Shown here piece after piece: positions 46,801 through 57,800 of a stretch of 64,000 nt of DNA (positions within the stretch are counted from its first letter, which is position 1; each line of letters starts with the position of its first letter). The translations under genes were made by a program, and so were the position numbers. The notes beneath the pieces were generated by a model that did not search any database, was not told where the DNA came from, and saw nothing but the letters and a program-made list of their open reading frames with translations. This stretch comes from Aptenodytes patagonicus (taxonomy: Eukaryota > Chordata > Aves > Sphenisciformes > Spheniscidae), in assembly GCF_965638725.1 (NCBI RefSeq), contig NC_134960.1, positions 6,140,501 through 6,204,500 on the forward strand. The letters run 5' to 3'.

Positions 46801-48771
46801 TTCCTGTCCGAGGTAAAAAACATTATTGATAAAGCCTCTCGTAGTCTCAAACCTGGTGTTTCGGGAGAACTTGGAACCATTCCACTTGTACTGTGTGCAG
46901 ATCTCAATTCTCTGCCAGACTCTGGTAAGAGTTCTATTTCTTTTCTTTTTTTTTTTTTTAAGACTGTTTCAAGTGTGTAACAATTTAAATTTCAAGGTCT
47001 CACGTTTTTAAAGTTTTCAACTTAGAGAATATGTTGTTTGATACCATAAGCTGTAAAGGTACTGAGGAAATAGAAGGAAGAGAGAAAAGCTAGAACTGTT
47101 TCTTTCGTGAGTGACCTTATTGCCTATGCAGTAGTGTAGCTATGCCTGGTCTTTCAGAAGCATTTTCATTGTTATCTTACAATACAGGAATGGAAAGGGA
47201 GAAAATACCTTTCAAAAATAACTTGTTAATTTGGCTTTGCAGCCTCTTTAAAGTTAACTTTATCTGCAGTAGTGTTACAGAAGTTGGCTTTTTTGCAACG
47301 TTTTAGCCAAAGAACGATGGAAGCCAAGACTTGAGCAGAGAGGCGAGGAGAGGAGGAAGCTGCCTGCCTAGCACCTATAGCATTTTACTTCCACTTCTTT
47401 CATCTTCCCCCCAGTCAGTCTGTTCCTAATTAACCTTCTAGTTTTTTCTAATCAAAGCACGTCTCTTTGTTCTAGGTGACGTTTGCTCTTGACATACATA
47501 TAAAATACTTCAAGATAATGTATAAGAACTACTGCTGAGTGTATTGTATACGTGTTAAGGTTTTGCTTTTATAATGCATCAGGTTGCATGTATGACTTGA
47601 AATAATCTACCCACACTTATTTGCTGAATGCTTGTTAATACCTTCCTGTGTGCATGTGCCTCTCCTAATAGGTGTTGTTGAGTACTTGAGCACTGGTGGA
47701 GTGGAAACAAACCACAAAGATTTTAAGGAACTGAGATACAACGAAAGTCTTACTAACTTCAGCTGTAATGGGAAAAACGGAACAACAAATGGAAGAATTA
47801 CACATGGTTTCAAGTTGAAGAGTGCCTATGAGAACGGTCTAATGCCTTATACAAATTACACATTTGACTTCAAGGTAAGAACTTGGCTAATATTTTGGAA
47901 AAGTTTTCCATTTTGAAGTTTAACTAATGTGATTTGCCGTACGAAATTGTTTAACAAAGAAGTTAATCCGTTTGGGTAGCTAACAGTAAATTCACCAAGT
48001 TTATATTTAAAACATAGCGAACTGGAGTGCCCAACACTTCAGCCTCCTAGAAACCAAATTTTCCTTTTTCTTGTTAGTAACTTGTAATAGATTTGCAAGA
48101 GTTGGGGTGCTGTTAACCTTCCCCGTAAACAGGAAGATTTTGTATTTTAATACTCCAAGCTAAATGAAATAGTACAACAGGGGCACTTAAGCTGTCAACT
48201 GTAAGGAAATAATCCGTGTTGCTACTGGAAAACTCTCAGTGCTCCGTTGCCCAGGGGAAGCAAAGATGGTTCTTTTCCTCCTCAAAATCAGAGGAATGTA
48301 ACTGGAAGCTTTGTAGGAGGTTGGAAATTACAACCCACAAAAGCAGAGCAGAAGTGATACTTTTTCTTTTGTTTTCCTAATCTATATTGAGCAACCCATG
48401 GGATATAGGAAGCAGAAGTCTCCTAAGTCGATGACGTGCTGTGGAGAAGGAATGGTGGCATTTCAGTTACTCGTAATACTGAGCTCACCTTTTGTTTGGA
48501 ACAATACCTTGAGTCAAGAAGATATACTAACAATCGATTTTATTTCTTCTCGTTTTAGGGTATTATTGACTACATCTTCTACTCTAAACCTCAGCTAAAC
48601 ATACTTGGCATTCTTGGACCTTTGGATCATCATTGGTTAATAGAGAACAATATAAGTGGTTGTCCACATCCACTCATCCCTTCTGACCACTTCTCACTTT
48701 TTGCACAACTGGAGCTTTTGCTGCCTTTCCTGCCTCCTGTAAATGGAATCCATCTCCCTGGCAGGAGGTAG
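34215..48771 (+). CDS. CNOT6: CNOT6, CCR4-NOT deadenylase subunit 6 (11 coding exons)
   Basis: Catalytic subunit that shortens mRNA poly(A) tails from the 3' end. It is tethered to CCR4-NOT through its leucine-rich repeats, which bind CNOT7/CNOT8, and it acts mainly in the cytoplasm. Joining 34215-34326, 36921-37107, 40963-41048, 42054-42158, 42245-42313, 43782-43939, 44446-44600, 45581-45735, 46694-46924, 47672-47874 and 48559-48771 gives 1,674 nt, i.e. 557 residues plus TAG, the usual CNOT6 length. Residues ~50-140 hold four LRRs (e.g. LVYLDLSSNKIRSLP). Residues ~188-545 form the EEP nuclease. By alignment to CNOT6L (N195, E240, D410, N412, D489, H529), the active site is N195, E240, D412, N414, D491 and H531, all present. 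The linker containing GTAKRISTEQPPPRSW and the sequence YTIMSSEEAANGKK identify CNOT6 rather than CNOT6L. No frameshift or missing catalytic residue is seen. Confidence 0.97.
34813..34838. repeat. Poly(A) tract (A26)
   Basis: The longest A-run in the window, about 490 bp into the intron after the start-codon exon. No adjacent retroelement body is recognisable. Confidence 0.9.
36921..37107 (+). CDS. CNOT6: CNOT6 coding exon 2 (LRR 1-2)
   Basis: Acceptor CTTCCTTCCACAG|GGAAAG and donor CTCAG|GTATGT. The 187 nt complete G38 and encode residues to L99, plus two bases of R100. The sequence carries the first two leucine-rich repeats (LTALHLSDNSLSRIP and LVYLDLSSNKIRSLP) and enters the third. The upstream segment has AATAAT/AACAAAAA low complexity and a C-run at 36820-36827. 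Confidence 0.95.
40963..41048 (+). CDS. CNOT6: CNOT6 coding exon 3 (LRR 3-4)
   Basis: Acceptor CTCTGTCTACAG|GGAACT and donor AAAG|GTATTA. The 86 nt encode the remainder of LRR3 (ELHLNNNLLRVLPFEL) and the start of LRR4 (LFQLQTLGLKG). The donor departs from the consensus at +5 (T rather than G), yet the frame and protein leave no doubt. It follows the 3.86-kb intron 37108-40962. Confidence 0.94.
42054..42158 (+). CDS. CNOT6: CNOT6 coding exon 4 (LRR 4 and linker, alternative donor)
   Basis: Acceptor GTGTTTGCAG|GAAATCC; main donor AGAA|GTAAGT at 42159. The 105 nt encode NPLTQDILNLYQEPDGTRR through the linker LDNLAGTAKR plus one base. A second in-frame donor, GCAG|GTACTG, lies 15 nt upstream (exon end 42143). 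Its use would replace GTAKRI by V and give NLAVSTEQ, much like the shorter linker of CNOT6L. Both forms preserve the frame into the next exon. Confidence 0.94.
42245..42313 (+). CDS. CNOT6: CNOT6 coding exon 5 (linker)
   Basis: Acceptor CATAG|TTTCAAC with a weak pyrimidine tract (TCTAAAATGTTCCCATAG); donor ACAG|GTACTG. The short 69-nt exon encodes the proline-containing linker STEQPPPRSWIMLQEPDRTRPT between the LRR and nuclease domains. The preceding intron is only 86 nt (42159-42244). Immediately downstream, 42331-42354 is T24, which may help the weak donor. Confidence 0.93.
42331..42354. repeat. Poly(T) tract (T24) just inside an intron
   Basis: An uninterrupted run of 24 T, beginning 18 nt after the donor of coding exon 5 and followed by CCCCCTCCTCCTC. 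Its position suits recognition by U-binding splicing factors of the TIA1 type, which are known to aid weak donors. It may also simply be a polymorphic homopolymer. Confidence 0.85.
43782..43939 (+). CDS. CNOT6: CNOT6 coding exon 6 (nuclease domain start)
   Basis: Acceptor TTGTTCTGCAG|CCTTG and donor CTTCAG|GTAAAA. The 158 nt encode the first strand of the EEP fold, with MCYNVLCDKYA including metal-site N195, then YGYCPSWALNWEYRKKAI and the approach to the catalytic glutamate (ADIISLQ). The intron before it is about 1.5 kb. Confidence 0.96.
44446..44600 (+). CDS. CNOT6: CNOT6 coding exon 7 (catalytic Glu)
   Basis: Acceptor CTTTACAG|GAGGTC and donor GAAAA|GTAAGT. The exon opens with E240, the Mg2+-binding glutamate of the QE(V)E motif, and continues through ERGYNGFFSPKSRARTMSE and KHVDGCAIFFKTEK. 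The 155 nt keep the frame with both neighbours. Confidence 0.96.
45331..45373. repeat. TG/TC/C-rich simple repeat
   Basis: A (TG)n to (TC)n to C-rich tract in the intron before coding exon 8: TGTGTGTG, then TCTCTCTG, TCTCTCTCTC and CCCCTCCCCCCC. It is too far (about 200 bp) from the next acceptor to be its pyrimidine tract. Confidence 0.85.
45581..45735 (+). CDS. CNOT6: CNOT6 coding exon 8 (nuclease domain)
   Basis: Acceptor GTTTCTCTTTCAG|ATTTAC and donor GTCAT|GTAAGT, both strong. The 155 nt encode FTLVQKHTVEFNQLAMANSE and MLNRVMTKDNIGVAVLLELR, a core beta-sheet segment of the EEP fold, ending in the variable loop IEMS. Confidence 0.96.
46694..46924 (+). CDS. CNOT6: CNOT6 coding exon 9 (DLN catalytic motif)
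   Basis: Acceptor AAATTTTAG|CTGGC and donor TCTG|GTAAGA. The 231 nt is the largest fully coding internal exon. It holds LVANAHMHWDPDYSDVKLVQ and the conserved CADLNSLPDSG with catalytic D412 and N414. The stretch KASRSLKPGVSGELG is the surface loop that differs most between CNOT6 and CNOT6L. A T/C-rich tract follows the donor. Confidence 0.96.
47672..47874 (+). CDS. CNOT6: CNOT6 coding exon 10 (substrate-site region)
   Basis: Acceptor CTCTCCTAATAG|GTGTTG and donor TTCAAG|GTAAGA. The 203 nt encode GVVEYLSTGGVETNHKDF, then YNESLTNFSCNGKNGTTNG and LKSAYENGLMPYTNYTFDFK, the region that in CNOT6L contributes to adenine recognition near the active site. The acceptor AATAG is slightly unusual but is preceded by a fair pyrimidine stretch. 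Confidence 0.95.
48559..48771 (+). CDS. CNOT6: CNOT6 final coding exon (Asp/His catalytic pair, stop)
   Basis: Acceptor TTCTCGTTTTAG|GGTATT. The coding part encodes GIIDYIFYSK with D491, GPLDHHWLIENN and IPSDHFSLFAQLE with catalytic H531, ending HLPGRR then TAG at 48769-48771. The exon continues into the 3' UTR. Its C-terminus matches the family end exactly, so the stop is genuine. Confidence 0.96.
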   Translation, partial: GIIDYIFYSKPQLNILGILGPLDHHWLIENNISGCPHPLIPSDHFSLFAQLELLLPFLPPVNGIHLPGRR

Positions 48772-50350
48772 TCAAGTACATTTTAGAGGGCAACCTCAAT
48801 CTAACTTGTACAATTGTAAAATCTGAATATAGAGGAGTGAGGTATGGCCAACAGGGATTTTTTTTTCTTAATAATCTTAATCTTAAATCTAATTATTTGC
48901 TAAAGACATAGTAAAAGCCAGGTGCTATCAACAGACACAATTCTGAGCCCAATATACTTTGTATACTGTTCAACAGCGATTGGTGCATTTGCACCTTTCT
49001 TTAATACGTTACAATTAACCTTCCTGTTTCTTTTATCCAACGTGACATTTTCATGCCTTGAAATAGGGAATTGTTATACAGTATATTCTCTTTGCACAGT
49101 TATCTGTAGCACTACTTTTTGAGGCCAGTAGGAACATCCACAGAACATTCTTCCGTACTTCACTCCCTCCTTTTTCAGACTTGTTTGTAAAATATAGAAT
49201 TTGAATTTAGCCTTTATTGATTGTATATGAACAACAGAAAACCTGATTTATGAGATTTTGTACTTTAAAAAAAGAAAAATCAGATTTGGAAAATGATTGT
49301 ATTGTAAACTAAGGCTAAATTTTTATCTGTTTTCATGTGTTATAAAGGCCAGCTTGTAAAAGAGGTTGTCACAGGTTTTCTCTGCTAATGATTTGCACTG
49401 TTAGGGTTTCGTTAGCCCTTTTGTACTACTTTTTATGTTCAATTGAGAACGTTGCTTTTAAAATCCAAACCTGTAAAATCTTAATATCTTACAGAGATAA
49501 CTAAATACATTCTGTCTATTTCTGATTTAAAAAAAAAAAAGCATAGAGTTCTCGCAGAACAGATAAGCTAAGCAGTGAATATAAGTAGACCTGTATGGAT
49601 TGAAAGTTATTGCTGATGTGTATACACTCAGATATTTTTCTCATCTCTAACTTTTGAAGTAAAATTTAGGGATACTTGTGTACAGCTTCTTCATTTCTGT
49701 TTTAAATACTTGTCCTATCTCCACTGTGCCTGCTTAAATTTGTTCTCAACTAGCACTGCCTGTGCATGCAGAGAGATCCTGTGCATCCTCTTTTATTTTT
49801 TTAAATAACGTTAACACTTGTGAAAATTTTATGAAGATACTTTTGTATAAGCTGTGGCATCTTTTTTTCCTTTGTGAAGCATTGAATATCACACTTTTTG
49901 AACATGTTCAGGTTATGGGTACACAGTTTCTAGCTTCTAATACCCATGCACTGCTTCTTTCAGTGTCATTGCACAGTGCCGTTTTTCCCACTAAGAATTA
50001 CTATCATGTGAATTCTCTTTCGTTTAAGTGTGTTCCTCAGTTTCAGAAAGTATAATTCCTTGAAGAAGAAAAACCCAACCCTACATTTTCTATTGATGAA
50101 GCAGTGTAAAGTAAATGCATTTTCAATACAGGTCCCAAAGACAATTCTTCAGATCATTTTTTTTTTTTTTTTAAAGTGACCAAGTCTTATTTTAAAGTGT
50201 CAAGCAAGACTAAAGTTGCAGTGTACCCTCAGTGCCATTTGTGTCATGAAGCCAAGTATGTAACAGCTTACAAATTTAACTTGTCTGTATCCTAAAAGGG
50301 AGAATTTATCATTTCCTTAAACTAATACAACTTGAATAATCAATGTTAAA

Positions 50351-50356
50351 AATAAA
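50351..50356 (+). terminator. CNOT6: Possible proximal poly(A) signal AATAAA
   Basis: A canonical hexamer about 1.58 kb after the stop, followed by GCTTGGTC and CTTTTGTTTC, a moderate GU/U-rich element. It may yield a shorter 3' UTR. Confidence 0.4.
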
Positions 50357-50805
50357 TGCGATAGAGAGCTTGGTCTTAAACAGCTTTTGTTTCAGCTGCG
50401 GGCAGGGAAGCAAAAGGACACTGAGCATGAAGAGAAAACTTTCTAAATATTGTGAATTTTTATATATAAGAGAGTGGATTGGTAATAATGATTCAAAATT
50501 TTATTGAAAAGTAGTCAGCACACGTGTGCTCAAACCGTTCTGTTTTAAGCTGAAAGTAAATTTGCAAACAGTTCGGATATGTAAAATGTACATTTTAAAA
50601 TTTCAATAGGAGAAACTTTGATCTTGAATCCTTGTCTGGGACCTGATCTCTTGGGGTTATTTTGTTTTGGTTTTAGTTGTGAAAACACCAAACATGTCCA
50701 GTTTATAATCAGTACATTGAAATGCTGGTAGTATTGCTGTAGTAGACTTAATGCGTAGTGTTATTTTTTTTCTGTTTGTTTTTTTGGGTTTTTTTGTAAA
50801 GTGTG

Positions 50806-50811
50806 AATAAA
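50806..50811 (+). terminator. CNOT6: Probable main poly(A) signal AATAAA
   Basis: A canonical hexamer in the arrangement TGTAAAGTGTGAATAAAAGG, with a T-rich upstream element and a GT/T-rich downstream element. It is the best polyadenylation site seen after the CNOT6 stop codon. Confidence 0.65.
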
Positions 50812-51919
50812 AGGTGTTTTACTCATGTTTCCTTAATGATGTCTTGGTAATGTACATCATGACAATTTCCAGTGATGATGAGCCAATTTAGCTTGTCAAA
50901 CTGAGCAAACTATTTTTCTTTTCTGATTATCTGGATTGTGTAACGAGTCCAGAAAGCTTTACAGAAGGGGAAGGGAAGCACTTACTCATTTTGTATTTCT
51001 TAGAGGGGGATAATTTACTTTAATAGATGCTGGAGCTTGAGTGCACTTGTTAGATTCTAAAGGTTTGAGCTTTATCCAATATGTGTTCTCCTGTATTGCT
51101 TAGTCTTAAAAAATATTTGAATTTATGACAGCATGTTAAAATATGGCCCCTTGTGCTTTTGGAGGCACAACTGTTCCTGCTTAGTCACCTTACAGTCTAA
51201 GGGTCCATTTAAACAACCGTTTCCTCCAGCTTTTATACTAGTCCATCAGGTCCCAATCGAAAACCCACTGAATACATTGAAGACATTCCTTTGACTTCAC
51301 TGGGTTTTAACTGGACTGCAGCTATGACTCAGGGGCTGAAGGAAGGAGAAATATTTTGAATATAGGGAAAGACCAGATGGCACCAAAACAGAGCTGAGAT
51401 AAACTTTGTCAAACAATCTTTCAAAGAAAATATATTCCTGTGTCAAACAAATCTAACTCAGAAGTCTCAATTCCAGCTATAACATAGAATAAGGCAATAA
51501 ACCGTGTCTTCACAAAATCAAAATGTTTCCTTCATAGTTTTTAACATAAAATAGTTACTGGCAATATTTTTATTCAAGGTGGTTTTGGGTGTTGCCATAA
51601 TGTACCTTCAGTGTTCTTGTTGTAAAAGCACATACAGCAAAAGTCACAGAACATCCTTGGGGTTGAAAGGGTTTATTTAGGTTAGACCAGGCTTTTTTTC
51701 CACTTAAAGTACAGCCAGCCATATCTTGTCTAGTTTTATTTACATTTACCAAGAATTCTGGGTGTCAAAGTGTAAATTGAAATACACCTTTAACTAAAAG
51801 AATTGATTAGAGCACAAGACTAATACCACAAGTTACTGCTTTAACATAACACAAGTAGGGGGGAAAAAGAGCATATAAGTCGGTGCGTGTTGTAATGATT
51901 TTGTCCTTTTAGCAGCTTT

Positions 51920-51937
51920 AAAAAAAAAAAAAAAAAA
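51920..51937. repeat. Poly(A) tract (A18)
   Basis: A homopolymer run downstream of the main CNOT6 poly(A) site. If a distal poly(A) site is used, it would lie within the extended 3' UTR. Confidence 0.85.
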
Positions 51938-52627
51938 GGTAAATTTGGCTAGCATTTGACAAAACTGACTTTAAGAACATTGTATGTATGCGTCTTTGAT
52001 GTAACTTTAGCAAATCTCTCAAGTTTGGTTGTTTTTTCTTTAGAGCCGATTTAGAAAATAGCTTATGGTTTGCTTTTTCAACCACACAAAACCTGTATGA
52101 AGGACAAAATAATTACAACACCATTGGGGGGAAAAAAAAACCCAACTAATTACACTGTAAAACTTAAAAAAAATTCAGTTAACCGCTTAAGTAGCAAGCC
52201 TTTTTCATCCAGCCGGACACAGTATTTTTTTAGTATGTTAACTGCTATTCTTTTCTTTTGGTTGCATAAATTTGTAATACTTAAGTGTCTTGGTATGTTT
52301 AAGTAGTGTCTAAAATAGAATATCTTTAGTCTTTATTCACAGTACTTCTGTATAATGTGTAATGCACTGGACTAACTCTTGTTTACCATTCATGTAACAA
52401 AAACCAGCACATTATCTGCACTAAGCTCAAAGAATGTTGCATTTGTCTATAGGCAGCTCTTCAATAAGATAAATGGGAAACTGAATATGGTCTGATGGTA
52501 AACAAGGGCTTTTACTGTTCTCTTCAGTGGAACTTTCTTCTTGGTCAAATTTTAACTAGTTAGTATTATATTTATATACAGGGTCTTCTTTTTCTTTACC
52601 AATGTATTTTCCTACTCATAGCTGACC

Positions 52628-52633
52628 AATAAA
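52628..52633 (+). terminator. CNOT6: Possible distal poly(A) signal AATAAA
   Basis: The sequence CTGACCAATAAATCC, about 3.86 kb after the CNOT6 stop, lies in continuous AT-rich, UTR-like sequence. The downstream element is weak (TGTTTC), so use of the site is uncertain. Confidence 0.3.
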
Positions 52634-54742
52634 TCCAATATCTGTTTCAAACCTTGAAGTCTAATTCATATTTTAACTTAATTCCTAAAGCTTTTCCTGA
52701 AGAGTTACACATACAGCCAAAGTGAGTGAAGTGTGTTCAAGGTAAAATGGAAGCATGTAAGAAACTTGATAATCCCAGAAAGACTTTCCTGTACTTTCTG
52801 TAACTTTCTAGATCTGCAGACCAGAAAGCTACTTGAATCAGTTGGGTTTGGATTGCGAAGTGAAGACCTGGTTCGTAATGCCTACAGAGTTTGTGGAAAA
52901 CCTGAGTCCAAACCTACTCAGATCTCAACCCTATGTCTTCATATCTGGCCATCTTCTGACCTTCCCAAGCGAACCAGTAAGGTCAGTTGTGCAGTGTAGG
53001 GTCCACAGGTTTTGTCTGGGTCCTGTAGACCCTGCTCCTTCTTTCCTCTTCCCTCCCCACCCCAGAAAGCTCAAAGTAGACTTGGGGTCTGGCAGTGGGA
53101 AGGGATTCAAATATACAATTAATTTACCATTGAAGGGGAACAAAGTGAAGATTTCTTGCATCTTTTTTTTTTTCCCCCCGCATCAAAGTGTATGTGTAAC
53201 AGTGCACAGACATTTTGATATGATGTTCCCATCACTAGCAGCAGAAAACGTAAAACATGTGAGCACACTTGCTGCATAAAGCACTGAAGCACACACGACA
53301 TCTCACTGGCATCCCTGCGTCTCTTCAGAACTCAACGTTCAGTATGTTGGCGCTGCTTTGCTTTGAAATAAATGATCTAGTTCAGTGTTTCCATGAATAC
53401 CATATATCTCTTTGGTTCTGTCTCATGGGTGAGATTTTAATTCCCACCATCACATTTGCAGTCTTGCCACTAGATGGTGTGTGTAACACAGGCTTCGTGT
53501 GCACAGAGATTTGGAGTGAACATCTTTCGAGTGCCATCCAGAAAGCGTGGCTTGTAGAATTATTCTTGAGAGTATTTGTGGGATTCCAGGCCCAGGAATG
53601 AACCTTTTCCAGTGGCAGCAGTTGGTTTGGTAACGTCCGTGTCAATTAAATATTGGCTTTATAAATCCAGTTGTCATGATGGGAATAAAAACGATCTACT
53701 TGGTCCTCAATGGTAAAATCATTCTAGGGCCTTCTCTTGCTGCATTTAATCTACTTAATGTTACGTTTTAAGGCGAGTACAATCGTTACATGGTTCCAAA
53801 TTGGAGTTTATGAGCTCTTACATAATATCTGCTAACCTGGCATGTAAGTATTGGGAGATCTATCGGTAGGGAAACTCTGTGCCAAAATTCACGGAGAGCC
53901 TGGAGTCCTGTCCACAGAGAGTATGTGGAAAAGAGCATCTCTCAGTCAAAGATTTGAGTTGAGCTTTTGTCCTGTGGTCCTAAGCCAGGTAGGAGAAAAT
54001 TTGTCTTTCCTTAACTTGCAGTAAAATAACTATAGCTATTTTAATGTAATTGAATAAAAAAATCACTCTGGCCAGACTCCTAGTTACTGTTCCTTCATAC
54101 CCCATGTCCACTGGCTCTTCAGTGATAGTACCAAGTGGGGTTTGTGCCTTGTAGGGTGGGAATATCCCAAATTGATGCAGGTGACCGCATGGCCTTTCTT
54201 TTCTACTGACACGGGTAGAACAGAGGAGCCTTAAAACATCTGGAATTGAGCCTGAAGAGAGAGAGGGAAGGAGGAGAAACAGAGAAGAAGGTAAGTGGAA
54301 AGGACAAGAATATGCAAGGTACGTCGGGTGACCTTTTGGGAGAAGCCGTACTTCATTAAAGGTGAGTGCTCTGGTTACTTTCTTTTCATCTTCCCCTCCT
54401 AATCCAGAGGCACTAATTGTTTGCTCTCTAAATGTTCGCTTACTCTGTTTGCATGGAAAGCAGTAAAGCTAATTAAGCTATGGGGAGGTTTGGTGCATTT
54501 GAGTATTTTCTTATTCCAAAATAAGCCTAGTATTCTCACAGGTTATCAATTTTTGAAAGATAGGAAGGTATGTTCTCGTTAAGTCTTCCCCGTGTGTCAC
54601 TGGACAGTATTTATTTCTTTTAAAAATGCTAGATGCTTATTGTAAAAAACCATACATTACAGAGAATAAAAACACATATACGCTCCTGCTGGGTTTTAAT
54701 GACCGCAAAGATTTAAGCTTCAGCTAATTGTTCATAGCACGC

Positions 54743-54813
54743 TTTTTTTTTCCTAGTTAGTTTAGTTTAGTTTTTCTAGTTTTTTCTAGTTTTTTTCCTA
54801 GTTTTTTCTAGTT
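54743..54813. repeat. Short tandem repeat, TTTTTTCTAG-like unit
   Basis: The unit (C)TAGTTTTTT(C) recurs five or six times with length variation of its T-run. It begins with a T9 run and TCCTAGTTAGTTTAGTTTAG and ends at CTAGTTC. This is an imperfect minisatellite of roughly 10-bp period with no coding potential. Confidence 0.8.
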
Positions 54814-57800
54814 CAAAGCACAGACTGCTCCCTTTGAGTGCCAATAGTGAATTAACGGTAGTTTCTCCGCTGTGGCTAACGGCATTAATAGCTCTTCAGA
54901 GGGTGGATTTATTGATTTTTATTTCCCTTCTTCCTTTTCAAAAAATAGCATGCCAGTTAAGTCTGCTTTTTGGCCAAGAGAGCTAAGACCTGCTTTATCT
55001 AGTCCAGAACCAAGCTATGTGCTGGTTTTGCTGACCCGGGCAGCAAGACACTGCCAAGATTCAGATTAGATGGGGGAAAGCCTGGAGGTGCACAAGGATT
55101 TCTTTTAACCATCTCCTCCCCTCCCACCGCTCCCAGATCAAGCAGTGGGAGAGGAGAGCGTTAGGAATTGCATGCAAGTTGCTCTCACGAGCAGCGTGGG
55201 GTGAAGGGAAGCATCGTGTCCGGCACTGTGCTCTCCCCTGTGACAGGGCTGTTGCTTCTAACATGTCAGTCACTTGACGTGTGTTTTCTTTTCCTCATCT
55301 AGTTGCTCTCTGCAGTTTTCTGGGCTCTGGGGGGGCATGAGCCAGGCTCCAGCGGCACGCCAGCGTGCTTCACCACCGGCGTGGTTGCGTGGCGTTGGGA
55401 TGCTGCGAACCCAGTTCTTGTTAGTCAGACTCGTACACTCGCGCAGGTCGTGGGGTGCTTATGCTGCCATCCATGGAAGAGCTGCTGCTGAAATCTCAGA
55501 AACATGAATTACAGGTTACCACGCAAAGGAAGCAAACGGAGATATTTAATATCTGTCTTGGTTAACACCTCTGAACTTCCTTCGTCTTGGCATGGTCATG
55601 AGCTTTTCAGCAAATAGCAACGATATTCAGTAAAAAGTCTAGGTGCGCTGCCCAGTGAGAGAAGAGCAAGTCAAACATGCTTATCCTCCAAACTGCATTT
55701 TTATTTTCAGTTTCTTAGTTCATGAGTTTCTGTGCTTTCATTCCCTTTGCAGTTGTTTGAGACAGCGTGTGAAACAGCTGAAGGTTTACACTGCCCTAGC
55801 TGCTCTCTGAGAGGCTGTACCTCTGTATTAGGGTGGGCTATTCCTGCAAACACTTGCACATATTAAACTAGAAATATTTCTGGTGTAAGTTTAGGTAATA
55901 GACTACAGGAACGGCTGGGATTACTCTCAGTAACATTTTCTTCCTTAGGTGGAATCCTTCATCCAGGGCCCAGTGAAGGAGGAGGGAGATGAACAAAAGG
56001 TAGAAATTTGGGTCTTGACCAACAATGGCCAACAGGAAATTTTCCATTAACTCCACTGGGCTTTCACTGGGAAAACAAATATTCCAGGAGTACAAAAAAT
56101 GAAGTTACCACACGTGCATGTGGAACAGACTGTCTCCCCTGAGATCTGTCCTAACCCACCGAAGCACCACAGGCGGGGAGGGCGGGTGTCTGACCTGCAG
56201 CACCAAACACAGGAATTCACATTCCACTGAGCTGGGTTTACATTTTTTGCTGCGTCCAGTCCCGAGTCTTTGGTACGGCTGTACAATTTAATTAAGCTTT
56301 TACATTTGACGGTGTGAAAACTGTGGTTTCATCTAGTTACATCGTTTTCAGTAGATAGCCAGCCTTGTCGTTACATTTGTCTTTGTATTACTCATGTCCT
56401 GTAGGAACTATTGACATGAATAAAGAGGAAGAACCCACCCAGCGCTGCAGCACGTGCTCCTCTTTTACAACTGCCGTTCTTTGCTGACTGTGAAAAACCT
56501 GTTTCTATATAATTATTTTTTCTTACAGGTTTGGCTGATCTCACAAATCCTCCTTCTTCCCCTAAGTAAGAATTATTCCCATTCTACAGAAAGCAAAAAT
56601 AACTCAAAAAGACAGTAACTTGCTGGAGGTCCTGGGTGTCCGGACTGCTGAGAGGATGATGCCCGCGGTCCCCAGGTCAGGCTCCTCGGTCGTATCTGCT
56701 CCCTCGGGTCCTGCAGGTGAGCAGCAACTCCCCGGAGCCGAAGCATGCGGAGGGAGCATCACGAGGGTGCCATTGCTCTGCGTTCGGGTAGATCAAAGGG
56801 TACGAGAAGAGTACAGAGCTGTGGCTGTGTCGTGTCCGGAGTACCTCTCCACGGCAGGTTGAGCAACGTGCCTTCGGTCTGTCAGGTGGGTCGGTTCCCT
56901 CCTCTGTCCCCAGTGGGAGAAATGTGTGCGGTGCAGCGCTTTGTTTTGGTAGTGATTTTAAAAATACTCTACCGCTGGGGTGGAACACTTTGTACAAGGT
57001 TCTGAAAGCAGTGGCTCCTTAAATATGTCTGCAAAGGCCCTGATCCATAAAGATACATGTGTCTGTGTTGCCTGTTGAAGTCCAATGGATCTGAAATAGC
57101 TTGAGGAGCCAGTGCGGCTCAGGATGTGAGTGCTTGTACCAGGAGCAGTACAATCTCATAGATCGACTGTTTTATTACGAGCCAAGCAAGAAACACTTCT
57201 CTAGGAAAAAAAGAAGAAAAAAAGATACGTGTGACAAACTGCCGTGTAAATGCAGCCCTTGATACTGTTAATGAGAAAGAAAAGAATTCTAATAAATCCT
57301 AATTAGAGCGTTCTGTCTGATAGCTGGGTCCTCGCGGCCCCGCCGTCTCTCAGAGTCTGACAAAGTTGTGACAGATCGTATTAAGCGTTGCTATTTCTGG
57401 AAGAGCAGGCAGTAAAGGAAAACGGAAAACACAATACAATTTTGCAAAACATTTTGAACTTCATTTTGAAATGAAATCGCTAAAATTGACCAAACGGCAT
57501 TGGATGCAACAGAATTTGGGGGGGAGGTTTGGGGAGGGTTTGTTTCCTTGGCAATTTTGGCAGCAGTTGTTTTCAGCTTTATTTTCAAATACCAAAATTT
57601 CAAAGGCAATGGGCATCCCAAATTTCTGCCAAGCCTAATGGGATGATATTTAAATGCTGACAAGTTTTCCCTTCTACCCCGTATTGTTTGCAATGGACTG
57701 TAGGAAGAAGGTTTTGTCTTTGGGCACAGAATCCAAAGATTTCCACTGCTGGACTGAGATTACCAGGTAGTTTTCTGTTGCCAGCATTAGGCTTAGAGAG

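Larger units (their letters stand above)
48772..50830 (+). other. CNOT6: CNOT6 3' UTR (to probable main poly(A) site)
   Basis: AT-rich sequence follows the stop codon with no open frame of note. An AATAAA at 50806-50811 is flanked upstream by a T-rich tract with TGTAA and downstream by TGTTT, TGATGTCTTGGTAATGT, a good U/GU-rich cleavage context. The cleavage point (about 50825-50835) is estimated. An earlier AATAAA at 50351-50356 could give a shorter UTR, and AATAAA motifs at 52628 and 53684 could extend it. Such long UTRs usually host microRNA and RNA-binding protein sites, which I did not map. Confidence 0.65.

Noticed and set aside
34215..48771. Identification of the gene as CNOT6L
   Set aside because: The linker GTAKRISTEQPPPRSW, SSEEAANGKK and the C-terminal FLPPVNGIHLPGRR are CNOT6-like. 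CNOT6L differs at these positions and has a shorter linker.
51641..51690. Possible CR1 5'-truncated tail (CACAGAACATCCTTGGGGTT, then TTAGACCAGG)
   Set aside because: The resemblance to a CR1 3' end is confined to short words, with no terminal microsatellite. It is too weak to annotate.
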